Of a DNA stretch of 43,937 bases, positions 17,015-26,424 are shown piece by piece; position 1 is the first letter of the stretch; each line of letters opens with the position of its first letter. The DNA comes from Ligilactobacillus saerimneri DSM 16049 (lineage in GTDB: Bacteria; Bacillota; Bacilli; Lactobacillales; Lactobacillaceae). The stretch spans positions 1 through 43,937 of the forward strand of contig NZ_AUHQ01000017.1 in NCBI RefSeq assembly GCF_000423265.1. The letters run 5' to 3'. A program made the position numbers and the translations under genes. Below the pieces are notes generated by a model. It did no database searches and was not told the origin of the DNA. It saw nothing but the letters and a program-made list of their open reading frames with translations.

Positions 17015-18034
17015 TTATGCAGTTTTTTTCAAGTAAGCAATCGCATCATCTACTGATTTAACTGGCACTATTTTCATCTTAGTATGAATCTCTTTAGCTG
17101 TTTTTTGGGCCACCTCATAGTTGGATTTTTCGCCAGGATAATGTTCTTCGGGTGCAAAGAAAATTTGACAACCAGAACGAGCACAGGAAACAACCTTTTT
17201 GTCAACGCCACCGATTTCGCCAACGCTCCCATCCGGCGCAATGGTTCCGGTTCCGCCAACCTTTCTTCCCTGCAACAGATTGTGTTTACCTAGCTGTTCG
17301 TACATCTGCAGGGTCATCATCAACCCCGCAGAAGGTCCACCAATAGCTTCCATATTGGCGGTAATTTTGACCGGCGTCTTAACTTTTAGGCGGTCACTCA
17401 TAATGATCCCAATTCCGTACCGCTTACTGTTACCCAGTTTAACTGTGTGTCCGGTCAATTGTTTTTCTTTTCCTTGGTGCAACACCGTCAGTGTTAACTT
17501 GCGCCCATGGTGGCCCCGGTTGACAGCTTTTTGGTAACCAGCCGCTGTGGTATATTGCTTCCCGTCAACCTTCTCAACCACGTCACCCACAGCTAAGCGC
17601 CCTTTAAATGAAGAATTCTTTTGTACTTGCATAACATAAATTCCTTGATATACCAGACGCGCTGGATAGTGACTCTTTTGCAGTGCAACATACTTGGCAT
17701 TAGCAACAGCACTATCCATATAATACTTTTGAATTCGGGAATATTCTTGGTAATTGGTGTCTGTTCCCATAACTTCACTAGCAGACAAAACATCCGTATG
17801 GGGCTTAAAAAAGTGCATTACATACGTAAATGGGGTTGCCCGTTGCATTTGGACATACACTAATTGGTATTGCCCCCGCTTTTTCAAGCGATGCCCATCC
17901 ACTTTGATGAAGTGACTGATGTTTTCAGCACCACCAGGTGATTCAATATAATATGGCAACGGCAATAACATAAATAGCAATATGACTATTGCAGCTAAAA
18001 TGCCACCAAATATTTTCTTATTATTTTTGCGCAT
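17015..18034 (-). CDS. sepM: SepM/YlbL-type PDZ and Lon-like serine protease
   Basis: 339 residues. An uncleaved N-terminal helix (about 10-29) anchors it with the rest outside. A PDZ-like domain spans about 125-195 and a Lon-type protease domain about 225-335. The catalytic Ser is in G-G-P-S-A-G (Ser235); the paired Lys is 279 or 280 in G-E-I-G-G-V-D-K-K. Streptococcal SepM trims the competence-stimulating peptide, and Bacillus YlbL is linked to the DNA-damage checkpoint; the substrate here is unknown. The start codon overlaps the end of coaD by 14 bases, indicating translational coupling. Confidence 0.9.
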   Translation of the reverse strand: MRKNNKKIFGGILAAIVILLFMLLPLPYYIESPGGAENISHFIKVDGHRLKKRGQYQLVYVQMQRATPFTYVMHFFKPHTDVLSASEVMGTDTNYQEYSRIQKYYMDSAVANAKYVALQKSHYPARLVYQGIYVMQVQKNSSFKGRLAVGDVVEKVDGKQYTTAAGYQKAVNRGHHGRKLTLTVLHQGKEKQLTGHTVKLGNSKRYGIGIIMSDRLKVKTPVKITANMEAIGGPSAGLMMTLQMYEQLGKHNLLQGRKVGGTGTIAPDGSVGEIGGVDKKVVSCARSGCQIFFAPEEHYPGEKSNYEVAQKTAKEIHTKMKIVPVKSVDDAIAYLKKTA

Positions 18035-18506
18035 ACTTTGCTCTCACCGCCTGTAATACTCGGGAAGAAAGCATCCCCGAAGCATCGCCCCCAAAGCGAA
18101 CGATCTCTTTTACCATACTTGATGCAATAACACTGAACTCTGGCTCAGAGGGCATAAATAAAGTTTCAATCTGCGGATCAAGTTGATGGTTCAACCCCGC
18201 AATTTGACGCTCAAATTCCGCATCGCTAGCACTGCGAATTCCCCGAACCATCAGCTGGATATCCAACTGCTGCAAAGCATCAACTGTCAACTGGTCAGCA
18301 AAGCCATGGACCGTGACATTCTTTAGTGGCGCCACTTCACCAGCAACCAAGTCTACCCGTTCGTCCAGGGTAAACAGACTTTTTTTACTAGTGTTGGTCA
18401 TTACCAAAACATGCACCTGGTCAAACAAGTTGGCACAACGTTGAATAATATTCAAATGTCCTTGAGTAATGGGATCGAAACTTCCAGGAATTGCTACATT
18501 GGTCAT
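18021..18506 (-). CDS. coaD: Phosphopantetheine adenylyltransferase
   Basis: 161 residues, normal for the family. The nucleotidyltransferase motif reads G-S-F-D-P-I-T-Q-G-H (8-17), with His17 the key ATP-phosphate ligand. R-G-I-R-S appears near 88-92 and a V-I-A-S-S-M-V-K-E block at about 125-133 completes the active site. The enzyme makes dephospho-CoA from 4'-phosphopantetheine and ATP. It lies between rsmD (1-base gap) and sepM (overlap), the usual Bacilli order. Confidence 0.95.
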   Translation of the reverse strand: MTNVAIPGSFDPITQGHLNIIQRCANLFDQVHVLVMTNTSKKSLFTLDERVDLVAGEVAPLKNVTVHGFADQLTVDALQQLDIQLMVRGIRSASDAEFERQIAGLNHQLDPQIETLFMPSEPEFSVIASSMVKEIVRFGGDASGMLSSRVLQAVRAKYAQK

Positions 18507-18507
18507 A

Positions 18508-19068
18508 CTATTCAGCCCCTTTGTACTGATAAACGGTCACTAAAGTAATACCATACTTTGCTTGCCGTAAGCCCGCAAATTGTGGCAAATCTTGGGGCAA
18601 ATCAGCCTCAAGATCTGTTTCACACACGATAACCGCACCTGGATTTAATAGTTTTTTAGTTACCATTTCGTCTAGCATCGCAATAATCTGCTGTTTTTTA
18701 TACGGCGGATCTAGGAACACATAATCAAACGTAATCCCTTTTTTTACAAAATATTCTAGTGCCCGCCACGCATCCATTTTCAGGACTTTAAATTTATCGG
18801 GATTCTTTGTGACCGCGTTGTTATCCTTGATTACTTTTATTGCCTGATATTGCCGGTCGACTTGGTAGGCGGTGGTCATCCCCCGGGAAACTCCTTCAAT
18901 ACTCAGCCCACCACTACCAGCAAACAAGTCCAATGCCACACCGCCCGCAAAATATGGGCCAATAATATTGAACATTGCTTCTTTCACTTTGTCAGTTGTG
19001 GGACGCGTCTTCATCCCCGGCACTGCCTTGAGCCGGCGACCACGGTATTCACCTGAAATAATTCTCAT
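18508..19068 (-). CDS. rsmD: 16S rRNA (guanine(966)-N(2))-methyltransferase
   Basis: 186 residues. The SAM-binding motif is A-L-D-L-F-A-G-S-G-G (45-54) and the catalytic motif D-P-P-Y is at 120-123. The N-terminal block R-I-I-x-G-x-x-x-G-R-R-L is typical of RsmD. It methylates G966 (E. coli numbering) of 16S rRNA in the assembled small subunit. The start overlaps the stop of the upstream ylbG by four bases (ATGA type). Confidence 0.94.
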   Translation of the reverse strand: MRIISGEYRGRRLKAVPGMKTRPTTDKVKEAMFNIIGPYFAGGVALDLFAGSGGLSIEGVSRGMTTAYQVDRQYQAIKVIKDNNAVTKNPDKFKVLKMDAWRALEYFVKKGITFDYVFLDPPYKKQQIIAMLDEMVTKKLLNPGAVIVCETDLEADLPQDLPQFAGLRQAKYGITLVTVYQYKGAE

Positions 19069-19373
19069 TTCTCTTCACTCTGATCCTTGATTTTTTCTTG
19101 GTCTTCTTCTGTCAGTCGATATTTACTCAGCGTTTCATCAAAATTCATATTAATTTGATTCCGCGGTGAAACGACTACTTTTTTCACAAAGCCAAGTTGC
19201 TTGAGCCGTTGTACATTGCTAGTAACTTGATCTTGATCCATGTAAATCACCACATACTTCATCCGCCGCGAAACATATATGATATCTCCAAAGCGACGCA
19301 GTTGTTTACTCTGACGAAGATGGCTAATAAAGACACTCACACTTTGGCGCTTTTTCATCTCAAAGTCGGCCAC
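19065..19373 (-). CDS. ylbG: YlbG family (UPF0298) protein
   Basis: 102 residues from a GTG at 19373, which is preceded by GAGGGGAG; the next ATG (19358) has no ribosome binding site. The core K-R-Q-S-V-S-V-F followed by L-R-R-F-G-D-I-x-Y-V-S-x-R-x-K-Y resembles Bacillus YlbG. It is small, cytoplasmic and of unknown function. Gene order ylbG-rsmD-coaD-ylbL/sepM is conserved across Bacilli, which supports the assignment more strongly than the sequence does. Confidence 0.88.
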   Translation of the reverse strand: MADFEMKKRQSVSVFISHLRQSKQLRRFGDIIYVSRRMKYVVIYMDQDQVTSNVQRLKQLGFVKKVVVSPRNQINMNFDETLSKYRLTEEDQEKIKDQSEEK

Positions 19374-19398
19374 ACTACTCCCCCTCTCTACTTATATC

Positions 19399-19432
19399 CA
19401 AAAAACAGAGCAACATTGACGTAGCTCTGTTA
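19399..19432 (-). terminator. Intrinsic terminator after pycA
   Basis: AACAGAGC (19404-19411) pairs with GCTCTGTT (19424-19431) around a 12-base loop. On the minus strand T residues follow. It separates pycA from the ylbG operon. Confidence 0.85.
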
Positions 19433-19442
19433 ATCAATTTTT

Positions 19443-22400
19443 TTACTTGCTTGGTTCCATCTCAATTAAGAGATCTTGTGGCTGTAACACATCACCGTTT
19501 TTCACGTAAATATGCTTAATAATTCCGGTAAACGGTGCTTTAATTGTTGTTTCCATCTTCATTGCTTCAGTTACAATAAGTGATTCACCCTTAGCGACCG
19601 TCTGTCCTGTTTCAACTAACACTTGTAATACTGACCCACTCAAAGTTGCCCCGATATGGTTGGGATTAGTTGGTTCAGCCTTTGGAATTGTGACTACTGC
19701 GCTATGGCTATCCTTATCATGAATTGTAATTTGGATGGTTTGCCCGTTCAAGGAATAGAATAATGTCCGATCGCCCTTTTCATCTGGCTTAGAAATGGAA
19801 TTTAACTTAACAATCGAAGTCTTCCCTGGACCATAGTTAATGTGCACAGTTTCGCCGGGACGCATCCCTTGATAGAAGGTAGTCGTATCCAAAGCCGCCA
19901 TTTCCCCAAAGCGTTCAATATTGTTACGGTAATCCATAAATACTTTTGGATATAGGATGTAGCTGATAACTTCTTCTTCACTCGGTGTGCGCCCTAACTT
20001 AGTTTTCAACTCGGCATTTACTTCCGCAAAATCAACTGGTTTAGCCAAACTCCCTGGCCGCACCGTGATCGCAGGTCGACCCTGCAGGACGATTTCTTGC
20101 AACTTCTTTGGGAAGCCTCCAACTGGTTGCCCTAAGTCACCTTCAAAGAAGGCAACCACTGAGTCAGGGAAGTCTAAGCTGCGTTCGCCACTGAGAATCA
20201 TCTCAGGAGTCAGGTTATTTTGGATCATAAAGATTGCAAAGTCACCAACAACTTTAGAACTTGGTGTAACTTTAACAATATCACCTAACATTTGGTTAAC
20301 TGTTCGATACGCTTCCTTGACCTGTTCAAAGTCTTTGATCCCCAAGGCTTTAGCCTGTTGCTGTAAGTTGGAATACTGTCCACCTGGCATTTCAGTTTGA
20401 TAAATGTCCGTCTGTGGTGCAGTGATTCCATTCATAAAGTCCTTGTAGAATGGCTTGACACCAGCCCAGTAGCGGTTCATCCGTTCTGCTTGCTCAATAT
20501 CTAACTGTGGTTGCCGGTCATCATCTGCAAGGGAGTAATAGAAACTCGTCATACTTGGCTGACTAGTAGTCCCTGCTAAAGCACTAGCTGCCACATCAAC
20601 GATGTCAACCCCAGCCCGAGTAGCTTGAACATAAGTTGCCACACCATTACCTGTCGTATCATGGGTGTGGAGGTGAACTGGCACATCCAACCGACTCTTG
20701 AGCTCACCGATCAATTCGTAAGCTGCCTTAGGCTTTAAGAGTCCGGCCATATCCTTGATCCCGATCATGTTAGCCCCAGCATCAACTAACTGTTGTGCTA
20801 AGTGCAAGTAGTAGTCCAGGGTGTACTTATTTTCATCCGGATTTAAAATATCCCCTGTGTAACACATGGTTCCTTCGGCAATTTTCCCGGTATCACGCAC
20901 AAATTGAATACTCTTTTCCATTTGGGCAACCCAGTTTAAACTGTCAAAAATTCTAAAGACGTCAATACCATTAGCAGCGCTCTTATGTAAGAACTCTTTG
21001 ATGGCATTGTCAGGATAGTTTTGATAGCCAACAGCATTGGACCCCCGTGTTAACATTTGGAGCAATGTATGAGGCATCGCTTTTCTCATCTTCTTGAGCC
21101 GTTCCCATGGGTCTTCATTTAAGAAGCGGTACGCCACATCGAAGGTTGCCCCGCCCCAAACTTCAGCTGAAAAGACATTTGGCATCAGCTTTTCGTACTG
21201 TTCAACTACTGGCAACATATCTTTAGTCCGCATCCGGGTAGCAAACAAACTCTGGTGCGCATCTCGCATCGTTGTATCTGTCAATAATACCCGTGGTTGT
21301 TGCTTGACCCAGTCCATCACTGCTGTCGCCCCTGACTGCGTTAATAAGTCCTTAGGAGTAACCAAGTGGGCTGGTTGAGCAGCGGGTCCATCTTCCAAGT
21401 GAACGTCTGGAACGAAGACTTTTTCATGCCGGGTAACACCAGGGAAACCATTGACGGTAACATCCCCGATGTAACGTAATAACTGGATGTCGTGGTTAGG
21501 TCGGTGATTATTTTCAAATAATTCAGGTGTTTCATCAATAAAAGTAGTGTAGCCTTGACCAGCTAAAAAGACTGGGTGGGCAATAACCCGTTTCATGAAA
21601 TCAATATTAGTCTTGACTCCCGTGATATTAAATTCATCCAATACCCGGAGCATCTTCGCCGCTGTTTCAGCAAATGTCCGTCCCTGCACACATGCCTTAA
21701 CCAGCAAGGAATCAAAGAATGGCGAGATCACAGCTCCCGCGTAGACATTCCCCCCATCTAAGCGGACACCATTACCACCAGGAGACCGATAAGTTTCAAG
21801 TTTACCAGTATCAGGCATAAAGTTATTTTCTGGGTCTTCAGTGGTTACCCGGCATTGAATAGCATAACCCCGATACTGGAGATCATCTTGGCTAGGTAAA
21901 CCAATGTCAGCAAATAAGTCTTGCCCGGCCGCAATCTTGATTTGGGCTTGCACAATATCAATTTCAGTAATCATTTCACTGACAGTGTGTTCTACCTGTA
22001 CCCGGGGGTTGACTTCGATGAAGTAAAAATCATCATTGGTTACTAAGAATTCAACCGTCCCCGCATTTTGATAGTGGACTGATTCCATCAAATGCACGGC
22101 CGCCTGGCAGATTTCTGCCCGCCGTTCTGGGGTCAGTGACAAACTAGGAGCAAATTCGATTACTTTTTGGTTCCGTCGTTGAATAGAACAATCACGTTCA
22201 AAGAGGTGCAAGACATGACCATGTTGGTCAGCTAGAATCTGCACTTCAATATGCTTAGGGTGTTCCAAGTATTTTTCAACATACATGTCACTTTCCCCAA
22301 ATGATTGTTGGGCTTCACTTTGTGAGCGATCATAGGCTTCTTGGAGCTCAGCTTCATTGTGGACGATCCGCATCCCACGGCCACCGCCACCCATCGCAGC

Positions 22401-22880
22401 TTTAAGCATGATCGGATAGCCATGGGTAGCCCCAAATTCCTTGGCTTCGGCCACCGTTGCGATCGGATCTTTCGTCCCAGGGATGGTTTTCAAGCCAGCT
22501 TGTTCGGCTACTTGCTTAGCCTTGATCTTATCCCCAAAGATTTCCAAATGTTCAACTTTAGGCCCAATAAAGATAATTCCGTTGTCGTGACATTTTTGGG
22601 CAAATTCTTCATTTTCAGATAAGAAACCATAGCCAGGGTGGATCGCATCAGCATGTGTTTTTTTAGCCACTTCAATGATAGCGTCCATATCCAGATAAGC
22701 CTCAATTGGTTTCTTACCCTGACCGATCTCATAGGCTTCATCCGCTTTAAAACGGTGAACCCCATATTCATCTTCGTGTGCATACACTGCAACGGTTGCA
22801 ATTCCCAATTCATGACATGCACGAATAATCCGAATGGCAATTTCGCCACGGTTAGCAATTAAAACCTTCTTAATTTCCAT
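19443..22880 (-). CDS. pycA: Pyruvate carboxylase
   Basis: 1145 residues, full length for a single-chain enzyme. The biotin carboxylase domain (about 1-455) includes the ATP-grasp glycine loop G-G-G-G-R-G-M-R. The carboxyltransferase TIM barrel (about 530-800) starts with D-T-T-M-R-D-A-H-Q-S. A tetramerisation region follows, then the C-terminal biotinyl domain with E-A-M-K-M-E, where the central Lys carries biotin. The enzyme turns pyruvate, bicarbonate and ATP into oxaloacetate, feeding aspartate and, through it, DapA. It starts 18 bases after the ftsW stop, so the two share a transcript, a pairing also found in other Bacilli. Pyruvate carboxylases of this group can be inhibited by c-di-AMP; I did not test for the binding residues. 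Confidence 0.96.
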   Translation of the reverse strand: MEIKKVLIANRGEIAIRIIRACHELGIATVAVYAHEDEYGVHRFKADEAYEIGQGKKPIEAYLDMDAIIEVAKKTHADAIHPGYGFLSENEEFAQKCHDNGIIFIGPKVEHLEIFGDKIKAKQVAEQAGLKTIPGTKDPIATVAEAKEFGATHGYPIMLKAAMGGGGRGMRIVHNEAELQEAYDRSQSEAQQSFGESDMYVEKYLEHPKHIEVQILADQHGHVLHLFERDCSIQRRNQKVIEFAPSLSLTPERRAEICQAAVHLMESVHYQNAGTVEFLVTNDDFYFIEVNPRVQVEHTVSEMITEIDIVQAQIKIAAGQDLFADIGLPSQDDLQYRGYAIQCRVTTEDPENNFMPDTGKLETYRSPGGNGVRLDGGNVYAGAVISPFFDSLLVKACVQGRTFAETAAKMLRVLDEFNITGVKTNIDFMKRVIAHPVFLAGQGYTTFIDETPELFENNHRPNHDIQLLRYIGDVTVNGFPGVTRHEKVFVPDVHLEDGPAAQPAHLVTPKDLLTQSGATAVMDWVKQQPRVLLTDTTMRDAHQSLFATRMRTKDMLPVVEQYEKLMPNVFSAEVWGGATFDVAYRFLNEDPWERLKKMRKAMPHTLLQMLTRGSNAVGYQNYPDNAIKEFLHKSAANGIDVFRIFDSLNWVAQMEKSIQFVRDTGKIAEGTMCYTGDILNPDENKYTLDYYLHLAQQLVDAGANMIGIKDMAGLLKPKAAYELIGELKSRLDVPVHLHTHDTTGNGVATYVQATRAGVDIVDVAASALAGTTSQPSMTSFYYSLADDDRQPQLDIEQAERMNRYWAGVKPFYKDFMNGITAPQTDIYQTEMPGGQYSNLQQQAKALGIKDFEQVKEAYRTVNQMLGDIVKVTPSSKVVGDFAIFMIQNNLTPEMILSGERSLDFPDSVVAFFEGDLGQPVGGFPKKLQEIVLQGRPAITVRPGSLAKPVDFAEVNAELKTKLGRTPSEEEVISYILYPKVFMDYRNNIERFGEMAALDTTTFYQGMRPGETVHINYGPGKTSIVKLNSISKPDEKGDRTLFYSLNGQTIQITIHDKDSHSAVVTIPKAEPTNPNHIGATLSGSVLQVLVETGQTVAKGESLIVTEAMKMETTIKAPFTGIIKHIYVKNGDVLQPQDLLIEMEPSK

Positions 22881-22898
22881 AGTAATCGTTTCATCTCC

Positions 22899-24107
22899 CT
22901 AAATGTCTTTAGTAGTAGAAATCAAATCAATTTCACGGTTTCGCCGCTGGTTAGCAGAGATATTCATCACTATCCCTAAAGATAGCGATAAAACAATCAT
23001 ACTTGACCCCCCGTAGGAAACAAACGGCAAGGTAACCCCCGTGATTGGAATCAAACCACTTACACCACCAATATTAAACAACGCTTCGGCCATCATAAAT
23101 GTTCCAATTCCGTAACAAACCAAGCTATTATATGTATTTTTGGAACGAATCCCGATCAAAATGATCCGGCAAATGATCCATGCTAACAGGCTTAGTACAA
23201 CTAAGGTCCCAATAAAACCGATTTCTTCGGCTATCACTGAGAGAATAAAGTCAGTATATGGTTCAGGGAGGTAACCACGTTTTTGAATACTGTTACCCAA
23301 CCCGCGACCGATAAACCCACCGTTGCTAATCGCATAGTATGAGTTAACCAACTGCTTCCCTTCGGCATTTGAATACTGGAACGGATTGAAATATGCTGTA
23401 AATCGCCGATACATATATTCTAGTCTACCAGAAAATGGATTGAAAAAGCGCATTAACTGTGAGAGTAAAATTACCCCCAGGGCTAAGCCCCCTAACACTT
23501 TAACTGACCACCGGTAATCACGCCGGCTCGCCAACCATAGAATTAAAACAATGCAACTGTTGATCATGAACCCTCCTAAGTCCGGTTCGATCAAGATCAA
23601 CAATAACAACCCTGCTATCGCAATATATCTGATATGCTCGGCAGTCAGTTTTCCCCAAACAGGGGCCGGGTCCGGTAGTCGGAGATAAATTCGTTGTTCC
23701 CTTTGGGCTAGCAAGCGAGCACAATACAAGCTTAGAAAAAGTTTGCAAAATTCCGAAGGCTGAATGCTAATCGGCCCCATATTAATCCAACCAGCAGCCC
23801 CGTTAACTGCGCCAGACATCCGTGCCCAAACCAGTCCAAGAAGGACCACACCATAACCAATCCCCATCAATTTATTGCTAACTAACATCGAGGGATTAAT
23901 ATGCGTTGCTACTAAAGTGCAAAAAATTCCTAAAAATGCAAATACCAGTTGCTTGTTCAAGTAACTGTTCGCTGCCATATCGGCATAGGATAAATTAATT
24001 GAACTGGCCGAATAAACCATTACTACCCCGATCATACAGAGAATAACGTAGGGAATAAATAAATATAAATCTAGATACTTAATTTTTTGTCGTATGTTTT
24101 TTATCAT
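22899..24107 (-). CDS. ftsW: Peptidoglycan glycosyltransferase FtsW
   Basis: 402 residues of the SEDS family with about ten hydrophobic helices. Family marks are M-V-Y-S-A-S near residue 30, the long extracellular loop region with P-E-P-Y-T-D-F-I, and the C-terminal T-G-V-T-L-P-F-V-S-Y-G-G-S-S. FtsW polymerises septal glycan strands from lipid II together with a class B penicillin-binding protein. RodA is the close alternative; adjacency to pycA favours FtsW. The ribosome binding site is weak. Its promoter is recognisable at 24142-24170. Confidence 0.9.
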   Translation of the reverse strand: MIKNIRQKIKYLDLYLFIPYVILCMIGVVMVYSASSINLSYADMAANSYLNKQLVFAFLGIFCTLVATHINPSMLVSNKLMGIGYGVVLLGLVWARMSGAVNGAAGWINMGPISIQPSEFCKLFLSLYCARLLAQREQRIYLRLPDPAPVWGKLTAEHIRYIAIAGLLLLILIEPDLGGFMINSCIVLILWLASRRDYRWSVKVLGGLALGVILLSQLMRFFNPFSGRLEYMYRRFTAYFNPFQYSNAEGKQLVNSYYAISNGGFIGRGLGNSIQKRGYLPEPYTDFILSVIAEEIGFIGTLVVLSLLAWIICRIILIGIRSKNTYNSLVCYGIGTFMMAEALFNIGGVSGLIPITGVTLPFVSYGGSSMIVLSLSLGIVMNISANQRRNREIDLISTTKDI

Positions 24108-24141
24108 TTTTCTTACTTCTATTTAAAATATGCTTGAATAA

Positions 24142-24170
24142 ATTATATCGTTTACAGTTTGGCAAGACAA
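24142..24170 (-). promoter_or_regulatory. Promoter of ftsW-pycA
   Basis: On the minus strand TTGTCT and TATAAT are 17 bases apart, about 35 bases before the ftsW ATG. Apart from this promoter and the typA terminator, the 351-base gap 24108-24458 is AT-rich with no gene or RNA that I can recognise. Confidence 0.6.
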
Positions 24171-24407
24171 GAACTGCTAGTTATAATAAAAAACTCTCAA
24201 ATAAAATTAAAGTTCTCTCCTCGCTTTAGTTTTTCTCCTCCCCACGACATATAGAAAAATTGGCGCATTGGTTTTCCCAGCTTTAAAATCAGGCTTTCGC
24301 TTAAATTAGGCACATATTTTACTATATCCCCTGTGTCCTATGACAAAAATGAATTTTTGGTACGGTTACTTTTTAAAATAACGTTTCTTTTTTTAAAATT
24401 CACGACA

Positions 24408-24440
24408 ATAAAAAATCCCCATCCAAAATGGATGAGGAAT
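24408..24440 (-). terminator. Intrinsic terminator after typA
   Basis: CCCCATCC (24417-24424) pairs with GGATGAGG (24430-24437) with one G-U pair in RNA. On the minus strand the hairpin is followed by about seven T. Confidence 0.85.
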
Positions 24441-24458
24441 ATTTTAATTATATTTCAA

Positions 24459-26306
24459 TTAGTCGTTGTTGGCAGCCTTCATTGCCCGCTTAGCAGCTTT
24501 TTCACGTTCACTCGTGTTGAGGATCCGCTTCCGTAGCCGCAAGTGATTTGGTGTTACTTCCAACAATTCATCTTCGTTCAAGAATTCCATTGATTCTTCT
24601 AAAGTCAAATGCGTTGGCTTCTTGATCTTGGCTGTTTCGTCCTTAGCAGCTGCCCGAACGTTAGTCAAGTTCTTACCTTTAGTGATGTTAACGGAAATAT
24701 CACGTTCACGAGAAGATTGACCAACGATCATTCCTTCGTAAACATCAGTTCCGGGATCAGTAAAGATTGTTCCCCGGCCTTCAATCCCCATGATTGCATA
24801 AGTAGTGGCCTTGCCTTGGTTGATTGAAACCAAAGCACCGTTCCGCCGTCCTGGGTTCCAGTTCTTGATAACTGGTTTGTATTCTGAGAAAGTGTGGTTC
24901 AAAATACCGTAACCCCGTGTCATGGAAAGGAAGTGTGAATCGTAACCAATCAAACCACGAGTTGGAACGGAGAAGGTTAACCGGGTAGTCCCGTTACCGT
25001 TTGGTTCCATGTTGGTCATTTCACCCTTACGTTGAGCCAAGGAGTCAATGATTGAACCAGAATATTCATCTGGTGTATCAATCACAACATTTTCAAATGG
25101 TTCAGATAATTGACCATCAATATCACGGTAAATAACTTTTGGCCGAGAAACAGATAGTTCAAAGCCTTCACGCCGTAATGTTTCAATCAAGATTGACAAG
25201 TGAAGTTCCCCACGACCGGATACAATCCATGCATCAGGAGAATCAGTATCTTCAACCCGCAATGAAACGTCAGTGTGCAATTGCCGCTTCAAACGGTCTT
25301 CTAACTTCCGTGCAGTTACGTGTTCACCGTCTTGACCAACAAATGGTGAGTCACTTTGCATGAAAGTCATTTGCAAAGTAGGTGGATCAATCCGCAAAAT
25401 AGGCAGAGCTTCTGGGTGATCAACTGGTGTGATAGTTTCCCCAACGTTGATATCTTCCATACCAGAAACAGCAATCAAGTCGCCTGCTTTAGCTTCTTTG
25501 ATTTCTAACCGCTTCAAACCAAAGAAACCAAACAACTTAGTAACCCGGAAGTTCTTTTGGGAACCATCTAGCTTCATAACAGTAACTTGGTCTCCGACCT
25601 TGATCTTGCCCCGGAAAACACGTCCGATCCCAATCCGACCAACGAAGTCGTTGTAGTCCAGCATTGCAACTTGGAATTGTAATGGTTCATCTGAGTTGTC
25701 CACTGGTGCTGGGATTGTATCCAGAATGGTATCAAAGATTGGATCCATAGTGTGTTCTTGGGTAGATAAATCAGAATCTAAAGAACTAGTCCCGTTAACA
25801 GCAGATGCATAAATCACTGGGAAGTCTAATTGATCTTCATCAGCCCCTAATTCGATAAAGAGGTCTAACACTTCGTCTACCACTTCTTCTGGACGAGCAC
25901 CTTCACGGTCAACCTTGTTGATAACTACGATTGGTGTCAAGTGTTGTTCTAACGCCTTCATCAACACGAAACGTGTTTGTGGCATCGTTCCTTCAAAAGC
26001 GTCAACGATCAAGAGAACGCCATCAACCATCTTCATGATCCGTTCTACTTCGCCCCCGAAGTCAGCGTGCCCTGGTGTATCAAGGATGTTAATTTGCTTA
26101 CCTTTATACTTAACGGCTGTATTCTTGGACAGGATAGTGATACCCCGTTCCTTTTCAATTGCATTGGAGTCCATCGCCCGATCAGCGATTTCAGTATGTT
26201 CATCCAAAGTATCTGATTGCTTCAACATTTCGTTAACTAAAGTGGTTTTACCGTGGTCAACGTGAGCGATGATTGCAACATTACGAATGTCTTCCCGTAA
26301 TTTCAA
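24459..26306 (-). CDS. typA: Ribosome-associated GTPase TypA/BipA
   Basis: 615 residues starting with a TTG; the sequence M-K-L-R-E-D-I-R-N-V-A-I matches the family start. G motifs are A-H-V-D-H-G-K-T (14-21), D-T-P-G-H-A-D-F (about 76-83) and N-K-V-D-R (about 130-134). Domains II, III and V resemble EF-G, with the TypA-specific C-terminal domain at the end. TypA binds the 70S ribosome and aids 50S assembly, mainly under cold or other stress. It is monocistronic with its own terminator. A sequence resembling a catabolite-repression site lies about 42 bases upstream. Confidence 0.95.
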   Translation of the reverse strand: MKLREDIRNVAIIAHVDHGKTTLVNEMLKQSDTLDEHTEIADRAMDSNAIEKERGITILSKNTAVKYKGKQINILDTPGHADFGGEVERIMKMVDGVLLIVDAFEGTMPQTRFVLMKALEQHLTPIVVINKVDREGARPEEVVDEVLDLFIELGADEDQLDFPVIYASAVNGTSSLDSDLSTQEHTMDPIFDTILDTIPAPVDNSDEPLQFQVAMLDYNDFVGRIGIGRVFRGKIKVGDQVTVMKLDGSQKNFRVTKLFGFFGLKRLEIKEAKAGDLIAVSGMEDINVGETITPVDHPEALPILRIDPPTLQMTFMQSDSPFVGQDGEHVTARKLEDRLKRQLHTDVSLRVEDTDSPDAWIVSGRGELHLSILIETLRREGFELSVSRPKVIYRDIDGQLSEPFENVVIDTPDEYSGSIIDSLAQRKGEMTNMEPNGNGTTRLTFSVPTRGLIGYDSHFLSMTRGYGILNHTFSEYKPVIKNWNPGRRNGALVSINQGKATTYAIMGIEGRGTIFTDPGTDVYEGMIVGQSSRERDISVNITKGKNLTNVRAAAKDETAKIKKPTHLTLEESMEFLNEDELLEVTPNHLRLRKRILNTSEREKAAKRAMKAANND

Positions 26307-26347
26307 CTTTTTCTCTTCCCTTCGGTGTAAATTTTCATATTAAATAA

Positions 26348-26361
26348 TGTAAGCGCTGGAA
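26348..26361 (-). promoter_or_regulatory. Possible CcpA (cre) site upstream of typA
   Basis: TGTAAGCGCTGGAA fits most of the cre consensus (TGWAANCGNTNNCA-like) in its left half and deviates at the right end. Its place upstream of typA would allow CcpA control, but a single imperfect match is weak evidence. Confidence 0.3.
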
Positions 26362-26386
26362 AGCATTTTTCAATAACTCACTGCTA

Positions 26387-26413
26387 TAAAAAAACTGTGA
26401 CATCCGTCACAGC
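26387..26413 (-). terminator. Intrinsic terminator after the inositol-phosphatase gene
   Basis: CTGTGAC (26395-26401) pairs with GTCACAG (26406-26412) around a 4-base loop. On the minus strand seven T follow. Confidence 0.88.
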
Positions 26414-26424
26414 CGTTTGGCTAC

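Noticed and set aside
17199-17537. A 112-codon plus-strand frame opposite sepM
   Set aside because: It covers the catalytic region of sepM in antisense and shows no coding features of its own.
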